This document shows positions 1-7,227 of a stretch of 43,435 bases of DNA, one piece after another. The stretch's first letter is position 1; each line of letters starts with the position of its first letter. A program made the position numbers and the translations under genes. This stretch comes from Cellulomonas terrae (GTDB taxonomy: Bacteria; Actinomycetota; Actinomycetes; Actinomycetales; Cellulomonadaceae). The notes beneath the pieces are model-generated. The model saw nothing but the letters and a program-made list of their open reading frames with translations. It did not search any database and was not told where the DNA came from. The stretch lies in NCBI RefSeq assembly GCF_007990265.1, contig NZ_BJWH01000029.1:1-43435 (forward strand), read 5' to 3'.

Positions 1-653
1 GGCGGGCCCGTGTAGGTGGTGTCGCACGAGGGGGCCGCGGCACCGGCCGCCGGTCTGGACGACGGCTTCGCGGTGGGTCGCGCCGCGGCGGCGGCCGCGG
101 CGGCCTCGGCCTGCAGCCAGGCTTCGTGCGCGGCCGTCGCCGCGGCGTCGGCGGCGGCGAGGGCGGCGGCGCCCGCGCGCAGAGCGGTCGCGCTGTACGG
201 ACCGGTCGTCCCGGTCGCAGCCGCCGGGTCCGTGGCGGCGACCGTGGCGTCGGCCTCGGCCAGGAGGGCGGCGAGCGTCTGCCGGACCGCGTCGTCCGTG
301 ACCTTGCCCTCGGTCGTCGCGAGCGTTCCCCGCGCGTGCTCGGCCGCGGCGGCGAGCACCGTACGGGCATCGGCACGGACGGTCGCCACGTGCACCGCGG
401 CGGCGTCGGCGGCCTGCGCCTGGAGCGCGTCGAGGTCGCGCACCTGCGCCGCGAGCGCGTCGGCCTCGCGCTCCTGCGTCGCGGCCTGCGCGGCGGCCAC
501 GCGGTCCTCGCGTTCCGTCCACGCCCACGCACCTCCGGCGCCCCCGACCACGAGGACGGCGGCGACGACGGCGACGATGCTGCGCGAGGGTCGACGGATG
601 GCGTTCTCCAGTGCGTGCGGCGGTCTCGATCCGCCAGCAAGGGTAACCGCCAC
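1..653 (-). CDS. Membrane-anchored Ala-rich coiled-coil protein (partial, 3' end cut by window)
   Basis: The reverse-strand frame is open from about 653 to the left edge, so the C-terminus is missing; about 217 residues are visible. The N-terminal part has a basic stretch (IRRPSRS) followed by one hydrophobic segment (IVAVVAAVLVVGGAGGAWAW). A long Ala/Glu/Gln/Asp-rich region follows that should form a coiled coil (TEREDRVAAAQAATQEREAD and onward). After a Pro/Ala linker the visible part ends at CDTTYTGP, which may begin a separate domain. It therefore looks like a type II membrane or exported protein with an extracellular helical rod. The start is uncertain: GTG at 653 is the only usual in-frame start before the hydrophobic segment, but it lacks a good Shine-Dalgarno. 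A GGAG followed 6 nt later by an ATC codon lies further in. I do not recognise the family. Confidence 0.6.
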   Translation of the reverse strand, partial: MAVTLAGGSRPPHALENAIRRPSRSIVAVVAAVLVVGGAGGAWAWTEREDRVAAAQAATQEREADALAAQVRDLDALQAQAADAAAVHVATVRADARTVLAAAAEHARGTLATTEGKVTDDAVRQTLAALLAEADATVAATDPAAATGTTGPYSATALRAGAAALAAADAAATAAHEAWLQAEAAAAAAAARPTAKPSSRPAAGAAAPSCDTTYTGP

Positions 654-748
654 CCCGCGCCACCCGCCGCTCGCCGCCGACCACCGCCATCCGGTGGAAC
701 CGTCCTCGGCAGGCTCAAGAGGAGCGGCTGACGGGCCGATCCGCCCAC

Positions 749-2095
749 ATGACTGATCTGCGCCCGACGCTGTCCGACCCGGCGTCCGGCGCCCACCGCA
801 CACCGCCCGGGGTCCGGCCCCTGACCCCGGACGAGCTCGGTCACCTCGACCGCGCCCGTGCGCACCTGCGGTCCAGCGGGGCGGACCTGACGGACGCCCA
901 CGCCGTCGGCGCTCTGCTGCACGCCACCCGGACGCGCTGGGCGGCCGACCCGGGCGCGCCCGTCCCGCAGGCCATGGTCATGGCGCTCGGCGTCGGGGTG
1001 GGCGACCTGGTCGTGGCACTCGTCCCCGGCTCCCGGTGGGCCCTGCGCACCGCCGGTGCCGCACCCACGCCCGCGGTCGTGTCGCTCTCGGGCGAGGACG
1101 CCGCACTTCCGCTCGCCGACGTCGCGGCGCGCTGGCGCACCGGGTGCACCCCCGCATGGGTCGCCGAGTACGTCGCCGCGGCAGCCGCCCACCTGGCCTC
1201 GTCGGCCGCGCCCGACGTGCCGACCCCGCGGGTGCCGGCGCGCACGGCACCGGAACCCCGGGCGGACGAGCTCGCCCCGCTCCCCGCGAGCGCTGCCGAC
1301 GCCTCCCCGGCGCTGCCCTCGCGGACCGCGAGGACGCTGCCGTCCCGCGCGGAGGCCGGCCTGCCGTCGCGCGCCGAGACCCCGCTCCCCTCGCGTGCGG
1401 CCGCACCCCTGCCGGGCCGGGCGACCGTGCAGGAGGCAGACGCTGCCCTCGACCGTGCCCCGCTGCCGTCCCGCCCGACCGCCGACGCGGGTCCCGCGGG
1501 GTACTTCGCGACGGCGGCGGGCGCGTTCCCGACCCCGCACGTCGTCGCTCCCGCGCCCGGCCCGCTGAGCCCGGGCCCGTCCCGCCCCGTCCACACGTCG
1601 CTCGCGTCGGCGTTCTCGAGGGCGCCCGTCGCTGCTCCCGTGCCGACGCCGCCTGCACCTCCCGTGTACCGGGTCCCGGCCGACCTGCCCTACCCGCCGT
1701 CGCGGGAGGCGCAGGACATCGCCCTCGGCGTGCTCGACCAGGCTCTCGCCATCGCGATCGCCTCCGAGGGCACCGCCGCGCCGTTCGCCGTCGTGGACGG
1801 CAGCCCGACCCAGGGCCACGAGCCTCGCCAGTTCGAGGGGAACCCCGCGCGGGCGCAGCAGGAGGCTCGTGCGTGGGTCCGCAGCACGGGTGCGGCGCGT
1901 GCGGCGGTCGCCTGGTTCGGGCAGCTGTCGGGCGAAGAGGGTGCGGCGGTGTTCGTCGAGGCGTCCGACGCGGGAGCCCGGAGCCTGGTGGTCGCGCACC
2001 GGTACAGCGCCGTGTCGTACGACGAGGGACGGACGCGACCCGCACGGCCCGTCGGCGACCCGCTGGTGCTGGGCCAGGACGTGCCCCTGCTCTGA
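749..2095 (+). CDS. DUF3806-like protein with Pro-rich LPSR-repeat linker and C-terminal domain
   Basis: Function unknown; 448 residues with three regions. Residues about 25-150 resemble a DUF3806-type fold (helical start, then GVGVGDLVVALVPGSRWAL and a PLADVAARWRTG segment). Residues about 160-310 are a disordered Pro/Ala/Arg linker with at least five exact LPSR units and an LPGR variant. Residues about 315-448 form a second compact domain (PPSREAQDIALGVLDQALA, then VAWFGQLSGEEGAAVFVEAS). There is no signal peptide or membrane segment, so it is probably cytoplasmic. Similar LPxR-type repeats are known from the tails of actinobacterial Cvn-type sensor kinases, but no kinase or roadblock domain is present here. 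It is followed 48 nt downstream by the DUF5701 gene on the same strand. The domain assignment is by eye and moderate. Confidence 0.7.
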   Translation: MTDLRPTLSDPASGAHRTPPGVRPLTPDELGHLDRARAHLRSSGADLTDAHAVGALLHATRTRWAADPGAPVPQAMVMALGVGVGDLVVALVPGSRWALRTAGAAPTPAVVSLSGEDAALPLADVAARWRTGCTPAWVAEYVAAAAAHLASSAAPDVPTPRVPARTAPEPRADELAPLPASAADASPALPSRTARTLPSRAEAGLPSRAETPLPSRAAAPLPGRATVQEADAALDRAPLPSRPTADAGPAGYFATAAGAFPTPHVVAPAPGPLSPGPSRPVHTSLASAFSRAPVAAPVPTPPAPPVYRVPADLPYPPSREAQDIALGVLDQALAIAIASEGTAAPFAVVDGSPTQGHEPRQFEGNPARAQQEARAWVRSTGAARAAVAWFGQLSGEEGAAVFVEASDAGARSLVVAHRYSAVSYDEGRTRPARPVGDPLVLGQDVPLL

Positions 2096-2143
2096 CGCCG
2101 TGGCACGGTGGCCTCGTCCGGACCACCGACCCGAGGGGCAACC

Positions 2144-2860
2144 ATGGGCGTCCCCGTGACCGCCGTCGACCCGCACCTGCCCACCGTCACCGCCCCGCCG
2201 TCGGCGGCCGCGACGGCGTTCGACCCGGGCGCGGACGTCCGCGCCGAGCTCGACCGCCAGATCACCGCGTACGTCGAGCTGGGCGTCGCAGCGCTGCTCG
2301 GGCAGGACCCGGACACCTTCCGGGCCTGGCTCGCACCGCTGTCGGAGGTCGCGACGACGCCCACGGCACCGCCCGCGGTCGAGGGCGACGACGTGCCGTT
2401 CGTGCTGGTGCTCCCCGGCCTCGACCTCAACGACGTCGTTCCCGCGATGCGCCGCGGCACCCGGCTCGGCGTCAGCGTCATCGATCGCGACGAGGCCCCG
2501 ACCTACCGACCCCTGCCGGACGTCGAGGTGCCCACCGAGCCGTACCTGCTGTGGGGCGTCGACACCGGGTCCGAGCTGTGCGACGTGCGGCCCGAGGACG
2601 CCCTGGTGACGATCACCGGCCGTGGTCGCACGCCCCTGACCATCGACGAGGGCGTCGCGCTCGTCGTCGTGCGTCCCGACATGCTCCGCCCCAACAAGTG
2701 CTTCTCCCTGCTGGCGTCGCGCACGGGCACCAACCAGCGCGTGCCGGCGGTATGGATCAGCGAGCGTCGCGCGAAGCTCGGCTGGTGCTGGGACCGCAAC
2801 CCGCACACCTGGCTGGGCGCGGCGTCCGCGGCGGACCGGCTCGTGCGCGCCGACGCGTGA
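2144..2860 (+). CDS. DUF5701 family protein
   Basis: A 238-residue protein resembling the actinobacterial DUF5701 family. The characteristic features are an early helix with YVELGVAALLGQDPDTF, a central segment VPFVLVLPGLDLNDVVPAM, and a conserved end with RPNKCFSLLASRTGTNQRVPAVWIS and GWCWDRNPHTWLGAASAA. No catalytic motif is evident, and no function is established to my knowledge. The ATG at 2144 is chosen because GAGGGG at 2133-2138 lies a good distance upstream; an earlier in-frame ATG at 2108 would add 12 unlikely residues. The two conserved Cys and several Trp near the C-terminus are the most notable residues. Confidence 0.8.
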   Translation: MGVPVTAVDPHLPTVTAPPSAAATAFDPGADVRAELDRQITAYVELGVAALLGQDPDTFRAWLAPLSEVATTPTAPPAVEGDDVPFVLVLPGLDLNDVVPAMRRGTRLGVSVIDRDEAPTYRPLPDVEVPTEPYLLWGVDTGSELCDVRPEDALVTITGRGRTPLTIDEGVALVVVRPDMLRPNKCFSLLASRTGTNQRVPAVWISERRAKLGWCWDRNPHTWLGAASAADRLVRADA

Positions 2861-2862
2861 CT

Positions 2863-2868
2863 AGGGTG
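2863..2868 (+). promoter_or_regulatory. -10 box of a leaderless promoter
   Basis: TAGGGT lies exactly 6 nt before the ATG at 2874, so transcription would begin at or next to the start codon. There is no Shine-Dalgarno for this gene. The same TANNNT-N6-start layout recurs through the window. Confidence 0.5.
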
Positions 2869-2873
2869 CGAGC

Positions 2874-3302
2874 ATGCGCTTTCGCAGCACGATCCAGCTG
2901 AGCGGGACGTCGGCGACGGGCATCCCCGTCCCACCGGAGGCGGTCGCCGCGATGGACCGCGGCGCCCGGTTCCCTGTCGTGGTGACCATCAACGGCCACT
3001 CGTACCGGAGCACGGTCACGCCGTACCGGGGCGAGACGATGCTGCCGCTGAGCGCCGAGAACCGCGCGGCCGCCGGGGTCGAGGCCGGGCAGGAGGTCGA
3101 CGTCGACATCGAGCACGACGACGCCCCGCGCACGGTCGAGGTCCCCGACGACCTCGCGGCCGCCCTGTCGGGTCCCGCGCGTGCGGCGTTCGACGCGCTG
3201 TCGTTCAGCCGGCAGCGGGCCGTCGTCGAGCCGATCGAGGCGGCGAAGACGGCGGAGACGCGCGAGCGCCGGATCGCGAAGGCCGTCGCCGAGCTGGGGT
3301 AG
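2874..3302 (+). CDS. DUF1905 / YdeI-OmdA family protein
   Basis: A 142-residue soluble protein. Residues about 5-80 form a DUF1905-type beta-barrel (STIQLSGTSATGIPVPPEAV and INGHSYRSTVTPYRGETMLP). Residues about 95-142 carry the C-terminal YdeI/OmpD-associated helices (PDDLAAALSGPARAAFDALS, then SRQRAVVEPIEAAKTAETRERRIAKAVAEL). Members of the second domain family have been linked to protection against antimicrobial peptides and stress in other bacteria, but the biochemical role is unclear. The start is supported by the TAGGGT box 6 nt upstream. It is a stand-alone gene between the DUF5701 gene and a lipoprotein gene. Confidence 0.85.
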   Translation: MRFRSTIQLSGTSATGIPVPPEAVAAMDRGARFPVVVTINGHSYRSTVTPYRGETMLPLSAENRAAAGVEAGQEVDVDIEHDDAPRTVEVPDDLAAALSGPARAAFDALSFSRQRAVVEPIEAAKTAETRERRIAKAVAELG

Positions 3303-3339
3303 CAGCTCCGCTCGACAGGCGGCGACGCCCGGCCCCCAC

Positions 3340-3345
3340 TACCGT
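3340..3345 (+). promoter_or_regulatory. -10 box of a leaderless promoter
   Basis: TACCGT ends 6 nt before the ATG at 3352, matching the leaderless layout of the preceding gene. It supports the shorter start for the lipoprotein, where the signal peptide begins immediately. Confidence 0.5.
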
Positions 3346-3351
3346 CCCGGG

Positions 3352-4068
3352 ATGCGCAGACTGCTCGTCGCGACCCTGGTCACCGCGGTGCTGGCACTGA
3401 CCGCCGGGTGCTCGTCGTGGCCTCCCGACCCGAACCCCCGCCCGGACGACGGCGGCGTCGAGCAGGCCGACGAGGACCGCGAGGAGCCGGTCCGGGTCGA
3501 CCGCGGGTCGGCGGACGACGCGACGCTCTCCCTGACGGGCGACGCGTCGTCGATCACGCTCGGCACCGACGCCGCCGCGGGCGACCTGCTCGAGGTCCGC
3601 GCCACCGACCCCGACGCACGGCCCGCGGCGGAGCAGTCCGACGGCACCCACGTGGTCGCGCTGGACGGCGGCGCCGCGATCGTCCGCCTGGCCGACGACG
3701 TCGCATGGACCGTCGACCTGGCTGCCGGTGCCGACACCGTGGACGCCGACCTGAGCGCCGCGAGCGTGACAGGGGTCGTGCTCGACGGCGGCGCGCGCAG
3801 CATCGAGCTGACGCTGCCCCGCCCGGTCGGGAGCGTGCCGGTCGAGCAGCGTGCCGGCGCCGACCACCTCGTGATCCACCTCCCGGACGGCGTCGGTGCG
3901 CGCGTGACGGTCACGTCCGGGGCAGGCAGCGTGCAGGTCGACGGGACGTCCACCCCGGGGGTCGGCGCGGGCACGGTCCTGACCACCGAGGACTTCGACG
4001 AGGCCGACGACCACTACGCGGTCACCGTCGCGGGCGGTCTGGGGAACCTCACGATCGACCGGTCGTGA
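3352..4068 (+). CDS. Lipoprotein with DUF4097-like beta-repeat domain
   Basis: A 238-residue secreted lipoprotein. Residues 1-20 form a lipoprotein signal (MRRLLVATLVTAVLALTAGC) with lipobox LTAGC and acylated Cys20. A Pro/Asp-rich linker follows, then about 190 residues of short repeating strands with recurring turns (GDASSITLG, GAGSVQVDG, GGLGNLTIDRS). This resembles the DUF4097 beta-helix of envelope-stress proteins such as the YvlB/LiaX group, though similarity is only by pattern. An open frame upstream of 3352 exists but would hide the signal peptide. It sits convergent to the LiaF-like gene, which suggests a shared envelope role, but no operon joins them. Confidence 0.75.
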   Translation: MRRLLVATLVTAVLALTAGCSSWPPDPNPRPDDGGVEQADEDREEPVRVDRGSADDATLSLTGDASSITLGTDAAAGDLLEVRATDPDARPAAEQSDGTHVVALDGGAAIVRLADDVAWTVDLAAGADTVDADLSAASVTGVVLDGGARSIELTLPRPVGSVPVEQRAGADHLVIHLPDGVGARVTVTSGAGSVQVDGTSTPGVGAGTVLTTEDFDEADDHYAVTVAGGLGNLTIDRS

Positions 4069-4086
4069 GGCCGGTGGTGTCGGAGA

Positions 4087-4386
4087 TCAGGTCTGCGCGC
4101 GCACCGGGTACCACCGCGAGCCGAACCGGCGGGTCACGCTCCGCCCGCTGATGTCCGCCAGCTCGTCGAGCCGCGCGAGCACCGCCCAGCCGACGCGACG
4201 CGCCGTCTGGTCGTCGTCGGCCTGGAACCGCACTGTCACCCGCGCCTGCCCGCGCACGACGGCGACGTCGTGCGCCTCGACGGTCGTCATCGACTCGGCG
4301 ACGGCGACCGCCTGCGGCAGCACGTCGGGCGCGGCGACCCCGGGCTGCAGGAGGCCGATCGCGGCGGTGACCCGGTAGGAGGGCAT
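4087..4386 (-). CDS. Hypothetical 99-residue protein
   Basis: A small soluble protein with a ferredoxin-like alternation of strands and helices. The middle reads VEAHDVAVVRGQARVTVRFQ, a helix ARRVGWAVLARLDELA follows, and the end is RRFGSRWYPVRAQT. No family is recognised. It starts 4 nt after the stop of the LiaF-like gene, so the two are probably co-transcribed; AAGAG near the end of the upstream gene is a weak Shine-Dalgarno. The upstream partner suggests an envelope-related role, but nothing in the sequence proves it. Confidence 0.6.
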   Translation of the reverse strand: MPSYRVTAAIGLLQPGVAAPDVLPQAVAVAESMTTVEAHDVAVVRGQARVTVRFQADDDQTARRVGWAVLARLDELADISGRSVTRRFGSRWYPVRAQT

Positions 4387-4390
4387 CGCG

Positions 4391-5053
4391 TCAGCTCTTG
4401 ATCTCGGCCCCGCCCATGATGGCCGTCACGTGGACGATCAGCTCCGGCGCACCGTCCTGGATCGGGAGCGTCGTCTTGTCGTCCCAGCCGCCCAGCAGGG
4501 GCAGACCGCTGACGCGCACCCGCCACGTCGGGGGGACCTTCACCTCGACCCCGCCCCACAGGGCGAAGATCGCGATCTCCGCCCTGTCGACGATGTCGGC
4601 CTCGCGCAGGTCGACCTCGATGCCCCCCATGATCGCCGTCAGGCTGCCGCCCTTGAACTGCCGCGACCGAGTCTTGCGCTCCGAGCCCCACCAGATGACT
4701 GTCGAGTTGATGGTGTCCTCGTCGGACGTCCGCCGGCCGAAGCTCGTGATCAGCGACAGCCCGACCAGGATCACCGCGATGGGCCAGAGCTCCCAGAAGT
4801 TCACGTCGATGACGTCGAGCGTCCGCAGGAGGAAGAACACCCCGACCGCGATGATCACCGACGGACCCACCCAGGCTCGTGGCACCGAGATCAGCGCGGC
4901 CAGGCCCACGCCGATGATGACCAGCGGCCACCAGTCGGCGAACAGCTGGCCCAGGTTCAGGTCCACGACGTCGAGCTGGATCAGCAGCGCGACCACCCCG
5001 ACCGCGACGATCACCACGCCGAGGAACACCTGCACGGGAGGGCGACGGTCCAT
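4391..5053 (-). CDS. LiaF-like membrane protein (cell wall-active antibiotic response)
   Basis: A 220-residue protein with four or five N-terminal hydrophobic segments in the LiaF-TM pattern (VFLGVVIVAVGVVALLIQLD, WWPLVIIGVGLAALIS, SVIIAVGVFFLLRTLDVID, LWPIAVILVGLSLI). A C-terminal LiaF domain follows, with repeated AIMGGIEVDLREA, ALWGGVEVKVP and TAIMGGAEIKS strands. In Firmicutes LiaF tunes the LiaRS two-component response to envelope stress; actinobacterial homologues often occur without it, and no LiaRS is in this window. A GTG at 5062 gives three extra residues, but TACGGT (5061-5066) lies 7 nt before the ATG at 5053, so the ATG is preferred as a leaderless start. It is followed closely by the 99-residue gene. 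Confidence 0.85.
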   Translation of the reverse strand: MDRRPPVQVFLGVVIVAVGVVALLIQLDVVDLNLGQLFADWWPLVIIGVGLAALISVPRAWVGPSVIIAVGVFFLLRTLDVIDVNFWELWPIAVILVGLSLITSFGRRTSDEDTINSTVIWWGSERKTRSRQFKGGSLTAIMGGIEVDLREADIVDRAEIAIFALWGGVEVKVPPTWRVRVSGLPLLGGWDDKTTLPIQDGAPELIVHVTAIMGGAEIKS

Positions 5054-5060
5054 GGTCGTC

Positions 5061-5066
5061 ACCGTA
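5061..5066 (-). promoter_or_regulatory. -10 box of a leaderless promoter for the LiaF-like gene
   Basis: TACGGT on the reverse strand is 7 nt from ATG 5053. It overlaps the alternative GTG start at 5062, which argues against that start. Confidence 0.45.
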
Positions 5067-5086
5067 GCGGGGTGCGGCGACGCTGG

Positions 5087-6121
5087 TCAGCCCCGATTCG
5101 CGCGGTCCCAGTCCTGCTGGCTCACGGTGCACGACGCGACGACGGTGCCGTTGGAGACGAGCCGGGACTCGACCGTCCAGCCCGGGCCTGCGTTCTCGAG
5201 GTCGGCGGCCTCGATCGTCACGGGGTCGAGCACGACGGTGCTGCGTGCGCCGAGCTCCTGCTCGAGCTCGGTCACCACCTGCCCGTCGGCGTCGAGGATG
5301 TCGGTCGCCACCCGGCGGTGGACCGACATCAGGTCGGTGTCGTACCAGGTCCAGCCGATGGTCAGCAGGGTCCGCGGGAGGTCCGTGCTGGGCCGGGTCA
5401 GCCACATGCGCTGGTCCACGTAGGCCGCGACCTCCCGTGAGCCCTCGACGGCCGCGGTCGCCGTCTGCACGCCCTCGACGCACGGGACCTCGGACGTCTG
5501 CACGGAGCCGGTCGTGGTCTGCGACGCCGAGAACGCCACACCGGACGCGCACAGCACGATCGCTGCGACGTTCAGCACGGCCGAGCGCCACGGCGACGGC
5601 TCCCGTCGGAACCGCGCGAACCACGGGTGCGCCGGGGGCTCGCGGGTCTGGACGGCCAGCGTCCCGACGAGGGAGTCGGCGAACGTCTGCTTGCGGACGT
5701 TCCAGATCGGTCGCAGGTAGCCGATGAGGAGGATCGCGTCGAGCAGGTGCGCCACCACCCGCATCGCCGACGCGAGGAACCCCACCGGCAGCCCGTCGGA
5801 GGCCCGCACGATCGCGACGCCCGCGACTCGCTTGCCCGGGGTGGCGCCGGTCCAGCCCTGCAGCGCGAGCATCGCGACCAGGAGCCCGACGAGCCACGGG
5901 CTGGTGAACCACGCGACCACGTCCACGCCACCGGTGGCATCGACGTCGAAGGTCGGCGTCAGCGACGGCCCCGACCCGCCCGGTCCGAGGACGATCCAGG
6001 TCGCCCCGCCGAGGATGGACCCGTCGAGGATCGCGGCGACCACGCGGCGCCACCAGGAGGCGAGGTCCGGCCCGTCGGCCGGCGGTGCGAGGTCGGTGGG
6101 CAGCACCTCCGTGTCGGTCAC
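5087..6121 (-). CDS. RDD family membrane protein with exported C-terminal domain
   Basis: A 344-residue protein. The RDD domain covers residues about 20-185: WWRRVVAAILDGSILGG holds the conserved Arg and Asp, a GVAIVRASDGLPVGFLASAMRV segment follows, and then LLDAILLIGYLRPIWNVRKQTFADSLVGT. A further hydrophobic segment (AVLNVAAIVLCASGVAFSAS) leads to about 125 residues predicted outside the membrane, with two Cys (VPCVEGV and ASCTVSQ) that could form a disulfide. RDD proteins are thought to be transporters or assembly factors; the substrate here is unknown. A GTG at 6193 would extend the protein by 24 residues; GTG 6121 is preferred because CACGAT lies 6 nt upstream of it, fitting the leaderless layout, and the extension does not look like protein. 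Start confidence is moderate. Confidence 0.8.
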   Translation of the reverse strand: MTDTEVLPTDLAPPADGPDLASWWRRVVAAILDGSILGGATWIVLGPGGSGPSLTPTFDVDATGGVDVVAWFTSPWLVGLLVAMLALQGWTGATPGKRVAGVAIVRASDGLPVGFLASAMRVVAHLLDAILLIGYLRPIWNVRKQTFADSLVGTLAVQTREPPAHPWFARFRREPSPWRSAVLNVAAIVLCASGVAFSASQTTTGSVQTSEVPCVEGVQTATAAVEGSREVAAYVDQRMWLTRPSTDLPRTLLTIGWTWYDTDLMSVHRRVATDILDADGQVVTELEQELGARSTVVLDPVTIEAADLENAGPGWTVESRLVSNGTVVASCTVSQQDWDRANRG

Positions 6122-6235
6122 GGGCAGATCGTGGCAGGTCCGGCCGGGTGGTGTCCGGGGAATGACGGCGATGTCGTCCGGCAGACGTGCCACGCTCCAC
6201 CGTGAGGGGCGGCTGACGACGGGCCAGACCCTCGG

Positions 6236-7171
6236 CTACCCGTTCTCGTTCGGGGCGACGGCGCCGAGCCGGCTGCGCAGGAAGTCGGTGACGCGGTCGG
6301 CCGACTCCTGGAGCCGGGCTGCCTGCGGCTGACGGTCGCGGTACTTGCCCGGCGCGACGGTCAGCACGGAGTGATCGAGGAACGAGAAGCCGGCCGCCGG
6401 GATCTCGTCGATCTCGACGCCCGGTCCCAGGTCCTGCACGGCCGCGCACCGCTGGTGCGGGCTGAGCGCGTCGCGGGCGAACCTCGTGCACAGGATCGCG
6501 ACCTCGCCGTCCTCGAGCCGCTCGCCGATGGCCTGCGCGTCTGCGGGGGACAGACCGAGGGCGCGCCCGACGAAGGGCCGGAACGGGAGCGCCGGCTGCG
6601 CGGCGACCGCGCCGGACACTGCCGGCTCCGTGGCCATGGCGAGCGCGAAGCCACCCGTCAGGCACATGCCCACGACACCCACCCGGCCACCCCCGTGCAG
6701 CCCGGACACGTGTCGGGCGAGGTCACGCAGGGGTGCGACCACCCGGCTCGTCCGGCCGCTCCGCAGGACGTCGATCTCGCGGGAGATGCAGACCCTGACG
6801 GCGGCGCGCACCGTGCCGGCGGTCGGGGTGGGGCCGACGATGTGCGGCATCCACACGTGGAAGCCGCGGGCCGCCAGGGCCCGGCAGTAGCCGATGTACG
6901 TCGGGCTCATGCCGGAGATCTCGTGCATGACGATCACCGGAGGGTCCTGGGCGTCGCCGGTCCGGTAGACCGGCCACGTCCACGTGGCGCCGCGCGGGCG
7001 CTCCACGGGCTGGATGCCGGTCATCGGGTCGAGCGGGCCGTCGCCCTCGGCTCGCGGTGGGGTCCCCGGGACGCCGGGCACGCGCAGCTCGACGGACGGG
7101 GCCTCGCGGACAAAGTCCTGGACCATGGCGGCACCAGCCCGAGTCGGAACGATCGGCGTGATCGCGGCCAT
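6236..7171 (-). CDS. Dienelactone hydrolase family protein
   Basis: A 311-residue alpha/beta hydrolase of the dienelactone hydrolase type. The nucleophile is Cys170 in VGMCLTGG, the usual Cys of the family. Glu84 (VMHEISGM), Asp234 (RFARDALSP) and His267 (FLDHSVL) fit the supporting catalytic residues. Dienelactone hydrolases open lactones in chlorocatechol breakdown, but most actinobacterial members have unknown substrates and no catechol genes are nearby. The N-terminus is about 60 residues longer than in the classical enzyme. ATG 7171 has GGTGA just upstream; an internal ATG at 7126 is also possible. It lies 56 nt downstream of the GH94-like gene on the same strand and could be read through from its promoter. 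Confidence 0.8.
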   Translation of the reverse strand: MAAITPIVPTRAGAAMVQDFVREAPSVELRVPGVPGTPPRAEGDGPLDPMTGIQPVERPRGATWTWPVYRTGDAQDPPVIVMHEISGMSPTYIGYCRALAARGFHVWMPHIVGPTPTAGTVRAAVRVCISREIDVLRSGRTSRVVAPLRDLARHVSGLHGGGRVGVVGMCLTGGFALAMATEPAVSGAVAAQPALPFRPFVGRALGLSPADAQAIGERLEDGEVAILCTRFARDALSPHQRCAAVQDLGPGVEIDEIPAAGFSFLDHSVLTVAPGKYRDRQPQAARLQESADRVTDFLRSRLGAVAPNENG

Positions 7172-7227
7172 CGTTCACCGTGCGTGGCGTCGGTGTCCAT
7201 CTGTCCGGTTCATCGCCGCACGTCCCC

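Noticed and set aside
16..756. A plus-strand Ala-rich frame at the left edge
   Set aside because: The reverse strand encodes a credible anchored coiled coil with strong heptad-like composition; the plus frame is its complement.
4287..6665. A 792-codon minus-strand frame spanning the LiaF-like, RDD and DLH genes
   Set aside because: It crosses three well-supported genes in another phase and has Arg-rich shadow composition.
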